Source: Chrysomallon squamiferum (lineage: Eukaryota > Mollusca > Gastropoda > Neomphalida > Peltospiridae). Taken from it: a stretch of 64,000 nucleotides of DNA. Position 1 is the first letter of the stretch, and every line of letters begins with the position of its first letter. The stretch covers positions 1,717,443 through 1,781,442 of the forward strand of contig CM022672.1 of the NCBI GenBank assembly GCA_012295275.1. Direction: 5' to 3'. This document shows, one piece after another, positions 9,867 through 22,248 of this stretch. The notes under the pieces were generated by a model that had not been told where the DNA came from, made no database searches, and was given only the letters and a program-made list of their open reading frames with translations. The translations under genes and the position numbers were made by a program.

Positions 9867-12493
9867 TGTCATATTGTTATTGTTTGGTTTTTCAAGTAGT
9901 AATAATAAAAATTTCATTTTTTTTTTTTTTTTTTTTTTTTTTAATAATCATAAAGACAGTTTAATAGAACTTTTATAATCTTTTGTTGTTATTTAGAAAA
10001 AATTTGTTTTCATTTTGTATAATTATATTTTGTAATGTTATTTTGAGGATGTTTTAATTATTTCAATGTTGGATAATGTCAGTAATTAGGTATTGAGTGG
10101 GTAATGCTTATAGTATGCTTATTAGAGAACTGTTCATGGAAGTTCTGATTTTATAAGAGCATTTTGTGCATGAAAATTAAAATAACAATAGCAATAATTC
10201 TGGCGAGTTAGAAACAAAAACCCACAAATGACTGAGCTGCCATAACTCTATTTGATAAACATTGGTGATTTATTCTAATCCATTTGAGATCAAAGTATGT
10301 CTGTTCTGGACATAACATTTGAAAAATTGTAACAATGTGTCTTCTAAACATGAATAACCTTCTTTACTAGTGAAAATGATTATTTTTTACACAATCTAAA
10401 CTGACATACAATATTTATATATTACTGGGATTGCATTTTTTGATTTTTGCAATTTTGTTTGTTATCTACACTATTCCATATTTATTATATATTCAGAAAG
10501 TTGGGACTTTTTTAAATTTTAATTTTATATTTTGTATTTGTTACTGATAGTGGTGTTTTTATTTTAATTTTATATAGTGATTAGTTTTTGTATTTCATCT
10601 TTGTGCTAGAAGTTAATGAACAAAACAAACATACATCTCATTACAAAAATCAGGTGTTTGCAAGCTTATCATGTTTATTATTATTGTTATTTTAATGTGA
10701 ATCAGACAATAGTTTAATATGTGTATTATGATACAATAAAAATACTTATTAAGAAATAAAAATAAATATGCATTTGATATTTTACCTAAATATTCAGAAC
10801 ATGATATTTATAATTCTGTTTATAATGATGTGCTTCCCAGGTGACTGTTATCAGTTTGACACCAGAGTGAGATAAAAAATAAAAATGTATTAATACTCTT
10901 ACCATGACACATGCATGATTTATTTTTTTTTTATTATTATTATTATTTTTTTATGTCAGTATACATACTTTATGAAGTAAAACTGTTTCATCAATCAAAA
11001 TGAATATTCCTTCCTTCCATTCCATCCATTTCTGCTTGGTTCTAATGATACTTTGAATGATGTTATTTTTTATATCACATACACTTTTTTTATCTTGCAA
11101 ACTGGTCCATAAATGATTCATGATTCTTTTAGCTGAAAGGAAGCTCATGAAAATCTTTTACTAAATAATTCATTACCATTTTTTTGCCAGTGTGATGCAA
11201 TAAAAAAATGTGTTAATGTTTTATTTAAAAACATTTTCTTGTGGTACTTACATATCTGTACGAATTATTATAGTATATTATAAATTCTTTTTTGTTTTGT
11301 TTTTTGTTTGTTATTTATTTTACAAAATTGTATATTTTATATGTAATTGGTGGGCTCATACATGTTTAAATAAATTGTTAAAATTTGCTGGGTGTTTGTT
11401 ATCCTTTTTTTATAATTATTTATTTATTTTTAAAAATTATTTTTATTTTATATTAAAATAATATTAAAAGTACAATCTCAGTATTTTATTATTATAGTTA
11501 ATATATTTCAAACAATATTTTTATGATTATTATTTTTAAATCAAAGGAGAAAAATTTGATCCTTTCAACTACTCTTGTTGATTAACAACTATTTTACAAG
11601 CAATTTTCACAATAGAGAGGATAATATTTGTGTTAAAATAGATAGTCCAACTTTGAAAAACCAGACTAACAGGAAACTGTTAATAAAAACCTATTTGTCA
11701 TAGATCTCCGTGATATAACATGAACCAGAACTCATATAGCTTTTCACACAAATACTTTTTTCAGTGGAATCTAGGTTATAATTAATTATGATAGTAATAA
11801 AAAAAATTAAAAAAAAATTCTGTTGTCCAACACTTTACCACATCAAGCCAAACCAAGTTCAGACACAAGCAAACATCATGTAACAACAGATAACAACTTG
11901 GGGTGAATGCTCACAATAATGATTCATTTCATCCACATTCTACAGTTATTTTGGGGTTCAACAATGCAAAACAAACAATGAAAACGTATTAAACTATAAT
12001 TTATTTTGATTCAAGATAAAAGAAAATTTGTTAAAATTTTGGTAAAAATATGATGATAGTAAATAGAGATTATTTTCAAATGATGCGATTCAAATGTTAT
12101 TGAAAATTTTGAAAACATAGCCCTTAAGAAACACAGAAAATTTTGTTTTCTTAATAAATAATAATAAATAAATAAATTAATAAAATAAATACAAATTACA
12201 TTCATTAAAATTATATAGTTGCTTTTCTTTTAAGTAGAAATGGTTAACATGCGATTCTATGAAATAAAGCTGTCATACAGAAATAGATTATAACTTTTTT
12301 CTTTTAACTTTACAGTAATTTTAACCATTTCTTCGGTTCAACAAGACACGTATCTTGAATGTCTTGGTTAAACCCAGACTCTTAGTACCTAAGAAAGACT
12401 GTATGGGCACCCATAATCAGTAAATTTGCCTGAATCATTTAACTGTCATAGTTTGTCAATACAAATGTATTTCTGCAGAAATAAAAATTGCTC

Positions 12494-12529
<36 letters not shown>

Positions 12530-12865
12530 AATATTTTATCAGAAAAACACCTTCGTTTCATAAATCAAATGATGAACTAGAAGAAGGGAAAGTACTCCAT
12601 TTAAGTTAATGACAAATAGCATATTCTAATAACCATATCGGATTTATAAAAACCCTAACATTAAGACTAACAATGTAAAACAAAATCAGTTCCACAGTTT
12701 TCATTTTGTAATATTATTATAAAAGGTTATTAATTTTTTCTCAGTATTTTACTGATTGTTTGCAGGCTAAACAATTTAATTACTATATGGGCTTCGGGGG
12801 ATTTTTTTTTTTTTTTTTTTCTTTTTTTTCCACCAATAGGCAATACTTATTAATTTTAGGGCTTG

Positions 12866-12879
12866 TTCCGAAATCGGAA
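12866..12879. promoter_or_regulatory. GGAA inverted-repeat palindrome, arylsulfatase 2
   Basis: The same TTCCGAAATCGGAA as at 5015-5028, here 80 nt before the start codon. Its conservation after duplication argues for function. Confidence 0.5.
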
Positions 12880-12912
12880 GCAAAATATTAATAAATGTAA
12901 TGTTATCAATAA

Positions 12913-12920
12913 TCATGTGA
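12913..12920. promoter_or_regulatory. M-box/E-box TCATGTGA, arylsulfatase 2
   Basis: Same motif as at 5062-5069, 38 nt before the start codon of copy 2. Confidence 0.45.
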
Positions 12921-12958
12921 TGTTAACTGTTAGAAGATAGGTGACAGATTATATAACG

Positions 12959-15900
12959 ATGGTTACTCAGATTTCGAATATTTGTATTATTATCATCGCA
13001 ATACTTCTTGTTTGTCACTGTACAGAGGCCGATAAGAAACCAAACATTGTTTTCATTTTAGCAGACGACTATGGATTTAACGATATTGGCTATCACGGGA
13101 GTGAAATTAAAACTCCAAACTTGGACAAACTTGCTGCAGACGGTATCAAACTTGAAAATTATTACATCCAGCCAATATGTACTCCATCAAGAAGTCAGTT
13201 CATGTCCGGAAGATATCAGGTATAAAAATATAGTATAAATACTATATTTTTATTTATGTATTTTATTTTTTTGTTAGGAGGGAGAAGCGAATTAATTTTG
13301 GACATTTTAAAACAGTACGCTAAAAATTCATTTTAAAAATTAATTCCCTCCTGCTTGATTTTATTATTAATTCAGTACTGTAGAGCTTAATTTTAATTTT
13401 GTAGATGAAGTAAAATAATTTATTTATTTTAAATATTATGAAATCAAAGCCACAGTCGAATACGCCCACTTGTGTGCTGTTTTCTTGAAATACTTCAAGG
13501 CTAGTGGCAGATAATTTCAAGTACTGTGTGATATTCGTTTTGAGACACTTAAAGATTAAATAGTTATTATTTTTTAGTTTAATTATATCAATGACCATAT
13601 TTTATGCATGGTTTGATGCCAAAGAAAATAAACAGAAACAATCTCAGAAATTCAAAAAAGGCTGTATAACAAACAGGATTATTTTATTCTTTCAAAAATA
13701 TTATTAATATGACCATAAAATGTTTTATTTCAATTTTATTAAATTTGTTTTGATTCCTTCTGAAAATATAATAATATATTTCAGCAATTAAAATATTTTG
13801 AGATGTTTTTAAACATTCTTTTAAACATTTTTTGAACATTTTAAATAGATCCACACAGGTTTGCAGCATGGAATAATCAGGCCATGTCAACCCAATGCTT
13901 TACCAAGAGACAGTCCAACACTTGCAGACAAGCTCAAAGAATCTGGATATTCCACACATGCAGTTGGAAAATGGCATCTTGGTTTTTACAAAGAAGAATA
14001 TCTTCCAAGGCAACGTGGTTTTGATTCCTATTATGGTAATGTTTTCTATATCTGTATAACACACAGTACTGTTATGTATATTATTGCTGGATTATAATTT
14101 ATTTTCAAGCATTATTTTGATGCCCTGATTGTGATGCTGTATAATGAAATATAAGAATAAATATTTTTCATGTTCTGGGGGATTTTGTTTTTTAATGTGT
14201 TCTTGCTACAATACTGATATACTATGTATATGCTATAATTATACTTCCATACAATTATATTTCTTTGTTGACCAACATTTTTGCTGAAAACTAAGATGAA
14301 ATGGCATATCTTTCTGACTAAAATGCACATATTCTATACTTTATAATTAAGGTTAACTTCATTCTTTTATTTGGGTTAACATGTTTCTTAGGGTCATACT
14401 TTACTGTTACTAAAGGGACTAAAGGGAAATTAGAGGGAAAAAAATATAATTATCAGTTACTTACATTATCTTATTTTGTATATACATGATAAAATATAAG
14501 GAACTAATTTTTGTTCCTTCAGTGAATTAACTGGACAGTTGTTAGTCAATTACTCTAGTTAAGCATTGAACATCCTAACCTAAAACATTTCCATCTGATC
14601 TAATTTCACACCTAACATTTTGTCACTTGATCTAAAGGAGAGGATTTGATTTGTGCCCACTCGATCTAATTTGTAATGATTAGATTGTACGAATGATCCC
14701 AAATTGTGTTAGAGGGTGTATGGACTTACAGTTGGAGGTGATCAGTTTCTACAAGTTATCGATGGAGAGATGGACATATTCCTTATTTGTGCTGCCACCA
14801 AGAATATTGGAAACCTGTTTATGGTAATGGTGCCATCTATTCATCACCACAACTGTTTCTACACATCTCTTCATGCCGAAGTGCATGGTTCTTTCCAAAC
14901 AAGACTAAAGCAACTGAACTGAACCAGAAAGAAACAACTTCAACCTGGAATCACAGATTTTCCAGAGTTACTTTGAGAAAGCTGCAGCCAATGATGCAGT
15001 AAAAGTGTACAGATACCAGGATGCTTTTTCCACTTTGCCCAAGCTTTATGGGGAACATTCAGCATAATGGTCTGACACTCCAATACAAAGAAGACATAGT
15101 GTTCCACAGATTTGCAAACAGAGCCAAGGTACACCAACTCGTGCCCCTGGACCAGGTTGAGGACATGTGTTTGGATGATTTTGCAGAGAATCATCAGACA
15201 GTTACCCACATGGTTTATTATTTAAAACACTGTTATAATCCCATACAAGGTTTGACAATTACCTACATAGTCCAACACCCTACTACAGCCCAGTGATCTA
15301 ACATTGTAATCCCTACTGTAAAAAAAATTTCACATGGGAAAACCCTTCTAAAACATGCTCTGAGCATAAAACCAAGCATTTAGAATTGTTATATCCTAGT
15401 TAGATATGAACTTCACAATTTCTTGATTTAAACAACATTTTTTTAAAAATACCTTAATCCTGCTCAAGTTTGCTTCTTTGATCTTTTGCAGGCTACCTGA
15501 CTGGCAGTGAGGATTATTTTACACACAGAAAATGTGACCGAAGAACTGATGATTTGTCAGAACTGATGGAAGATCCACTAGACACCAACAACACTGGGAA
15601 AAACTTCTGTGGCCTGGATCTGCACAATAATGAAAAGCCAGTGTTCAGTGAATCTGGGGTTTATTCTGCACAGATATTTACAGACAGAGCAATCAGTATT
15701 GTGAAAAATCATGATCAGACCAAGGTATGATTATGATTATTATGATGTTTCTTATTGACAGCAAAGTACACACCAGATTCTTGTTGGAATTGGAAATAGA
15801 CCAGTGTCTGAACTATGGAGATTGAATGTGTGACCTGTTGCACTAAAGGTCGAGTCTGATCCATCTGTTTGTTTTTTATTTATTTTTTTATTTTAAATTG

Positions 15901-18281
15901 TTTGTTAATCAAAATGATTACTATAGTTCTTCCACAAATCCAGTTTATCATTCATTCACAGCAGCATTATTGATATACAATTCTAACATGCCAGTGTTTA
16001 TTAATAATAAACCAAAGTTTCACAAATAATTTTATTTCAATAATTATTTTTGAAACAACCTTTTCTTCATTTTTCTTAACATGAAACTTTTTCTTTTTTG
16101 TGTGTTTTAGCCATTTTTCCTGTATCTGGCATATCAGTCAGTACATGGTCCACTACAGGTACCCAAGAAATATTTAGATCAGTATTCTTTTATCCAAAAC
16201 AAAGCTAGAAGAACTTATGCAGGTAACATTCTTTTAGTTATTAATTGATTATTATTGGTAGCATTGGTAATAGAAGTAGTAGTAGTACTAGTAAAGTAAC
16301 AACAAAAGCAGTAGTAGTGGGAGTAGTAGTTGTTGTAAAAATCGGAATAGTAGTTGTTGTTGATGTATTATTGTTGTTATTATTTCAAAGTTATCAGGGT
16401 CATATCATCATTATTATTACTGTTATTGTGATAATTATTGCTTTTATTATCTTCATCAATGTTACTGTTGTTATTTTCTGACAGCAATGGTATCTTGTAT
16501 GGACGAAGGAGTAAAGAATCTAACAGATGTCCTTAAAGCCACAGGACAGTGGGAGAACACTATACTGGTTTTTTCAACTGGTATGTATTTTAATAATTTG
16601 TTACATTTAATAAAAATCACCTTTATTCAAGATAATATAAAGCTCATTCTAATCACAGTTCTGGAGTCAGAGAAGTATGATTTATTGTTAATAATAATCA
16701 TATATATAACATGGTGTTAAAGAGAGAGAAATATGTAAAATAACGTTAAAGAGACAGCAATGTGTAATGTATTGTTAAAAATAGACATGTGTAATGTATT
16801 GTTAAAGAGACAGAAGTGTGTGATGTATTTGTTAAAGAGACAGAAGTGTGTAATATATTGTTCAATGTGTAATATATTGTTCAAGACATACATAATATAT
16901 TGTTAAAGACACAAAGAGTAATCCTTTCGTCAGTTTTCTTTCTTGTTTCATATAAGACATGGTCTTAAATTACATGTATTATGCCATATAATCAAATATA
17001 AAAAAATACATCAGGTGTATCTTTAAATAAAATATTTATTGTACTTTTTGTAAAGATCTGCTTAATCTTCTCTGATTTACAGTAATTATTTATTTTCAGA
17101 TAATGGAGGTCAGGTTCATGCTGGTGGCAACAACTGGCCCCTTAGAGGTTGGAAGGGTTCATTGTGGGAAGGGGGTGTTCATGGAGTCGGGTTTGTCCAT
17201 TCACCACTGCTGAACCAGACTGGACTTGTGAACAGAGAAATGATTCACATCTCTGACTGGTATCCAACTCTTGTCAGTCTGGCTGGTGGAAACTTGAATG
17301 GAACTAAACCATTGGATGGTTTTGACCAATGGGCAACGATCAGGTTTGTTGAACATTCTGAAACATAATTTAACAATATATAAACTGTATTAAATAAGAA
17401 TTATTTATTGTATTTGTAATTGCCAATATTAAAATATGAAGTAATGTTATTTGTTTATGAATTTTGAACATCAAATAAAGATTATTATATTGTGTTATTA
17501 TAATTGTTTAATTTTGTTTTCAGTAAAGGTTTGCCAAGTCCTAGAAAAGAACTTCTTCACAATATTGACATACTCCATCCAAAGGTTGGAACACCAGTGT
17601 TCCCCAACACATTTGATACAAGAATTAGAGCAGCACTGCGTTTTGGTGACTGGAAAATTGTAACAGGAAATCCAGGTATATTCTTCTTAATACAGTATAA
17701 ATAGTTGAAGGAAATCAGTCTGCAATTTTCATATGAGCCACGTTTATAGAATAAAATAACCACTGATGATTGTGATACAAATAATAATACATATTATTAA
17801 TAATTACATATAATTGTGTTTGTATGTATTTGTGTATGTTTATTGGTGTGTATATGCATAATTATAGTCACAAAAATGTTTTCATGCACACACAAAAGAT
17901 GTCATAGATTATTTATGTAAATGTATCAGATTATTATTATTATTTTATATTAGTGTTACTATTACAATATTTAATACTACTTCTGTTATCATTAATATTA
18001 TTATTATTAATATAGGAAATGGCAAATGGATCCCTCCACCTCATGTTTCCTACAACTCGACAGAAATCCCACAGAAATCTACAAAAAATGTCTGGCTGTT
18101 TAATATTAAAAATGATCCTAATGAGCACAACGATTTATCTGATCACAATCCAGATCTTGTTCACAAGCTACTTGATCGACTGTTACACTACAACAGCACT
18201 GCTGTTCCTGCCAGATACCCACCCTCAGATCCCAGGTGTGACCCCCAGCTGCATGGTGGGGTGTGGGGACCATGGGAGTGA
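12959..18281 (+). CDS. ARSB: Arylsulfatase B-like protein, copy 2, eight exons
   Basis: Tandem paralogue of the gene at 5103-9666 with the same role. Exons: 12959-13219, 13849-14035, 15492-15724, 16111-16222, 16485-16580, 17100-17343, 17524-17675, 18016-18281. Every exon has exactly the length of its counterpart, giving 516 aa. I count about 22 amino-acid differences, most in the signal peptide and exons 2-3. Examples are HSIIWACQ to HGIIRPCQ in exon 2, SVHAP to SVHGP next to the catalytic His, and GGQILAG to GGQVHAG after the active-site DN. The formylglycine Cys in CTPSR, the DD pair, GKWHLG and the active-site Lys are all kept, so both copies should be active. The changes near the pocket could shift substrate preference. 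No AATAAA or ATTAAA was seen in the first ~320 nt after the stop. Intron 2 holds a MULE remnant. Confidence 0.95.
14589..15347. mobile_element. Decayed Mutator-like (MULE) element, 759 bp, with 9 bp target duplication
   Basis: The insert is bounded by CTAAAACAT at 14580-14588 and 15348-15356. Intron 2 of copy 1 has one diverged copy of this site (CTGAAATAT, 6431-6439) with matching flanks on both sides, that is, the empty site. A 9 bp duplication is typical of MULEs. The interior encodes broken MULE transposase. At 759 bp it is an internally deleted or truncated derivative. I could not see clear terminal inverted repeats; a weak inverted similarity exists between about 14705-14730 and 15255-15285. 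Confidence 0.8.
14700..15245 (+). pseudogene. MULE transposase fragment, frameshifted
   Basis: Pieces of the MULE transposase core appear in order but in different frames. [10 protein letters not shown] (about 14887-14920) corresponds to the family's [19 protein letters not shown] (about 14970-15008) corresponds to the DFExAA segment. [13 protein letters not shown] (about 15016-15054) is the GCxFHFxQ-LW hallmark with its conserved Cys and His. [12 protein letters not shown] (about 15063-15098) corresponds to the GL-x-Y-x-D segment that follows, in the frame open to about 15296. At least two frameshifts and no start codon make it non-functional. Confidence 0.75.
16260..16375. repeat. GTA/GTT-rich low-complexity tract, intron 5 side of copy 2
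   Basis: Imperfect GTA and GTT trinucleotide repeats in the intron between exons 4 and 5 of copy 2. They are absent from the matching intron of copy 1, so they arose after duplication. Confidence 0.7.
16717..16925. repeat. About 31 bp minisatellite in copy 2 intron 5
   Basis: About seven imperfect units around the core GTTAAAGAGACAGAAGTGTG followed by TAATGTATT. Not present in copy 1, so it grew after the duplication. Confidence 0.75.
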
Positions 18282-18603
18282 GGAATGACATTCAGGTTGT
18301 GTCAATCCATCATCCAAAATCCAAAAATCATTCAATATCAATTGGAAAAAAAAAAAAAAAAAAAAAATTTCAAGAAATGTCGCTGGTATAATAATTATGT
18401 ATAGGTATGTTTAGTTTGATTGTTTAATGTTTAATATTTTTCTTACATATTAACTGAAATATTTTGAATAAGGATTTGTTGACGTATGCCAGATTGTTAC
18501 TGTTTGGGTTTTTCTAACTACTGATAATGCAATTTTTCACTAATAATGAAAAGAAGATTTAACAGGACTTTTTAAAACTATTGTTATTGAAATGTATTTA
18601 AAT

Positions 18604-18654
18604 ATGTGTGTGTGTGTGTGTGTATGCGTGTGTGTGTGTGCGTTTGTGTGTGTG

Positions 18655-18705
<51 letters not shown>
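18604..18705. repeat. (GT)n microsatellite
   Basis: About 100 bp of GT with a few A and C interruptions, downstream of arylsulfatase copy 2 and absent from the matching DNA after copy 1. Confidence 0.9.
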
Positions 18706-18706
<1 letters not shown>

Positions 18707-19698
18707 GTTTTAAATGTTGATGTTGGGGTATTTAGATAATGTCAGTAACTAGTTAAAGTGTGAGTAAGATTTAGGATGCCTTTGTCCAAAAATTGCTCAT
18801 GTATATCTATCACAGTACATATTGAGATTTTCTAACAGAACTGTGTGCATGAAATTTGAAAAAAAAAAACAATTACAATAATTCAAGAAAGATAAGAAAT
18901 TGGGTACAAAAATCCACTCATGACTGAGTTACCATAATTATAATTGTTAAAGATTCTTGATCATTCTAATCCATTTGAGATTCTGATATGCCTTTTCTGG
19001 CCATACATTTTGGTTAAAAATGTTTAATAATGAGATTCAGAATCTTTCAAAAACAGTAGTAATTTTTTCTAAATATTTAATTTTCTTTCATTTAACAAGT
19101 GATTTTGACACAAATTATTTTATACATAAATAATCTAAGTTGATATAGAATATGTACATAAAACTGTGATTTGACTTTTGCAGGTTTAGAGATATTTTCA
19201 CTATTCCATATTTAATATATCAGAAAGTAGTGGGTTTTTTTATTTTAATTTATATGCAGTGTTTAATTATGGACAGTGGCATTTTTTATTTTATATAGTG
19301 ACTAGTACTTACATTTAATCTTGGTGCTAGAAATATAAATGAACAAAATATATTCATGTCCAAATATTTTATTGAAAAAATCAGGTACATCTAAATTTTT
19401 CAATATGCTAATTCATTATTTAAATGTATATTATACAGTAGTTTAACATGGTTACTGGTATGTTGTGTTAAGTAAAACACTGTATTAGAAAAAAAAAACA
19501 ATTATTTATTTAATGTTTTACCTTCTTTATTGTTATCCAGAATGTTACATTTTACAATTCTGCTTTTCATGGCAAAAATTCATGTTCTGAATATATTTTG
19601 TTGCATTAAGACAAACTTTAATCTTGTATTGTTATCTGACAACAGTGTGAGATAAATAATCTTATTAATACTTTTACCATGACATATCGTGCAGGATT

Positions 19699-19732
<34 letters not shown>
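19699..19732. repeat. T34 tract
   Basis: Homopolymer T run in the tail of duplication unit 2; the matching place in unit 1 (about 10921) has a shorter T/ATT run. Confidence 0.85.
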
Positions 19733-20359
19733 CAAAAATCAGTATGCATTATTATTCATCAAAACTGTTTCATCAGTCAAAATGATTGTGCTTGGTTATT
19801 ATGATTTAAACTGTGTGTGTGTTATATATATATATTTTTTTTATTTATTTTTGTCGTGCAAAATGATTTATAAATAGTTTATGGTTCTTTTAGCTGAAAG
19901 GCAGTTTATGTAAATCTTTTACTAAATAATTCATTAACATTTTGTTGCCAATGTGATGCATTAAAACAATTGTTAATGTTTTATTTTAATTGTTTTTTTC
20001 TTGCAGTATAGATAAATTGTACAAGTTATTAATGGTTTTTTTTTATTGTTGTTGTTATTTAGATTACTATACAAATCTGATATCAGCATATTGTTATTTT
20101 TAATATATAATCAGTGGGCCAATAAATAAAATGTCACAGTTAACTGGGTGATTGTATTTTGTTTTTTTATACTGTTTATTATTATTATTATTTGTTATTA
20201 TTCTAGTTATTATTTATTTGGTTACATATTTATATCTTTATTTATTCAGAGTACTCATATTAGTTTTTGAATTTCAAGCATTGTTTTATTTTTTTTTATA
20301 TAAAGGAAAAGAAAATGCAGCTTTCATTTCATTCACTGTTATTGATTAAAAGCAAAGGG

Positions 20360-21830
20360 TATTTTATAGGCATTTTCCTGATAAAGGAATATATAATAAA
20401 ATATTTTTCTGATTATAAAACTTCAGGTGAAATGTGCAATAAATAAACCCAAGAAAACTGACCCAGCAGTAAATTTCTCCTTAAATGAATTAGAGAAAAA
20501 CACACCACAATTTTTGAAATACAAGGTGCAGGGTTTGGAAGGAGAAAGAAGAAAAAACTATTGTACTTGGATGAACTAGAGGAAGAAACCAAACATCATG
20601 ATTTTAGGAATACCAAATCTGCAGCATTGGTTGGAATGGGAAAAGGTGAGGAGTGACTCTTAACCCATTGCTCCATCCATAAGCTAGACCAGATGGTATA
20701 AAAGTGTTTAAGGTATTCTAGATATTGAGTGTTTAATAGAAAGGTGAAATCTCATCAGTGAATAGAGGTTAGTGTGATCCTCCATCTCTACATTCTCACA
20801 CAAAGATCATTCACTGAGCTACAGAACTCTTGTATCTCATGAGATATCCTTAGACACTTTCAACCACCAAACCACATCCAGATTCTTGCATGTGATGATG
20901 CAGAATTTAATTCTTGTAAAAAAAAAAAAAAAAAAAAAGTTTAAATTATTCTAAAGTTCAAATGTTGTTGAATTCAAAAGTAAATGACATTTTAATCTTT
21001 TGAATAATAAATGAGCTTGTGACGATTTATTTCATCAATAATCTCAGCAGACATGAATAAAACAACACAAATAATGAAGGGCATTGATCTCTGCATACCT
21101 CTGTGAGTAAATGCAGAGTGGTTTAGAAATATTGAATCATAAACCAAATATTTACATGCTGAAACATCACACATCTCCTTTGGGATTATGCCAGGACTTT
21201 TTTTTTTTTTCTCCATTTTTTTTCTTTTTTTCTTTAAACCTTTATTTCTTTCCTTTCTTCTCTTATTCTTTTTTTTTGTTTCAGAGTTTATTTCTTTCTG
21301 TCATTTTCTTTTGCTGTTTTTCCTTTTTTGTTGAATTATTAACTAAATGCTCTTTAACTGAGTCTGAAAGATGACATGCATGATTGATAGGATTTTCTTT
21401 TTTCTTTTTTTTCTTCTTTAATTTGTTTTTGTTTTTTTATTCCTCCTTTTTTTTTTTTTTTTTTTTTTTATTCTTTTATTTTTTTTATTATTATTATTTT
21501 GTTGTTGTTTTTTTCAGTTCGTTTTTTAAAAATATCCTTTCTCTGTTTATTTTCATAGTGAATTATTTTTGAGTTTCTTCAATATTCCCAGACATCATTA
21601 GTGTATCTTTTCTTTTCTTTATTTCTTCTATTTTTCCATTCTTATTTTTTTCATAACATGATCTAATCATTATTATACTAAGAGCTTCCACATCTCTGCA
21701 AGGTTTTTTCACTTCCTTTCTGTCTTCATTAATTCCACGTTTCACTTCATACTTGTACTTTATTATTAGCAAAGACTGGTAATTGATTGTACAAAGCCAA
21801 TTAAATAGAGTATCAAAGAGACTAAATGAA
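20360..21830. other. Extra DNA in unit 2, with a pyrimidine-rich half
   Basis: The alignment of unit 2 to unit 1 is interrupted here and resumes at about 21920. The left part (20440-20900) is complex DNA of average GC. The right part (about 21197-21570) is almost all T and C on the plus strand. No transposase or tRNA-like head could be confirmed. It may be an insertion in unit 2 or a deletion in unit 1. Confidence 0.45.
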
Positions 21831-22227
21831 TTAATAAGGACTACACATTAATCAGTTTTATAGACTGATTTTGGAGTTGATAGAGCCAGACACCATCTGG
21901 TGATAGCTAAAATAATATAAAAGTAGACAATCTATCTTAGAAAAAGCAGACTAATTGGAAATTGTACATCATAAATAAAAAAAGTCTGATATATTCTAGA
22001 CATAATATGACATGAATCGGAATGTATAGTGCATTTCATATAAAGACTAATTTGGCAGTGGAATTTCCAGATTATAATTAATTAATGATAATGATAATGA
22101 TGACAATAATAATCAGATAAGAGATAATTTAAAAATAATAATAATAACAGCAGTAATTAATAACATCAGAAACAAAATCTCAGTAATTTATTATTTTTTA
22201 TGTGTATATATGTGTGTTTTTGTGTCA

Positions 22228-22248
22228 GAGAGAGAGAGAGAGAGAGAG
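22228..22248. repeat. (GA)n microsatellite
   Basis: Short pure AG repeat. Confidence 0.85.

Larger units (their letters stand above)
4520..11800 (+). repeat. Arylsulfatase tandem duplication, unit 1 (approximate limits)
   Basis: Promoter, gene and about 2.1 kb of 3' flank align in order with 12350-22090. Shared 3' landmarks are TCTAATCCATTTGAGAT (about 10276 and 18965), CTTTTACTAAATAATTCATTA (about 11155 and 19915) and CAGTGGAAT before TATAATTAATTA (about 11765 and 22055). Non-coding DNA has diverged much more than the exons. Edges are placed by eye. Confidence 0.75.
9667..12958. other. Intergenic DNA between the two arylsulfatases
   Basis: It holds the 3' UTR and flank of copy 1, a T24 run (about 9919), an A run (about 12496-12526) and, from about 12350, the promoter of copy 2. 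No exon was recognised on either strand; the open frames at 10951-11148 and 11210-11461 are AT-rich chance frames. Confidence 0.6.
12350..22090 (+). repeat. Arylsulfatase tandem duplication, unit 2 (approximate limits)
   Basis: This unit is collinear with 4520-11800. It is longer because of a MULE remnant in intron 2 (14589-15347) and about 1.4 kb of extra DNA at roughly 20360-21830. Confidence 0.7.
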
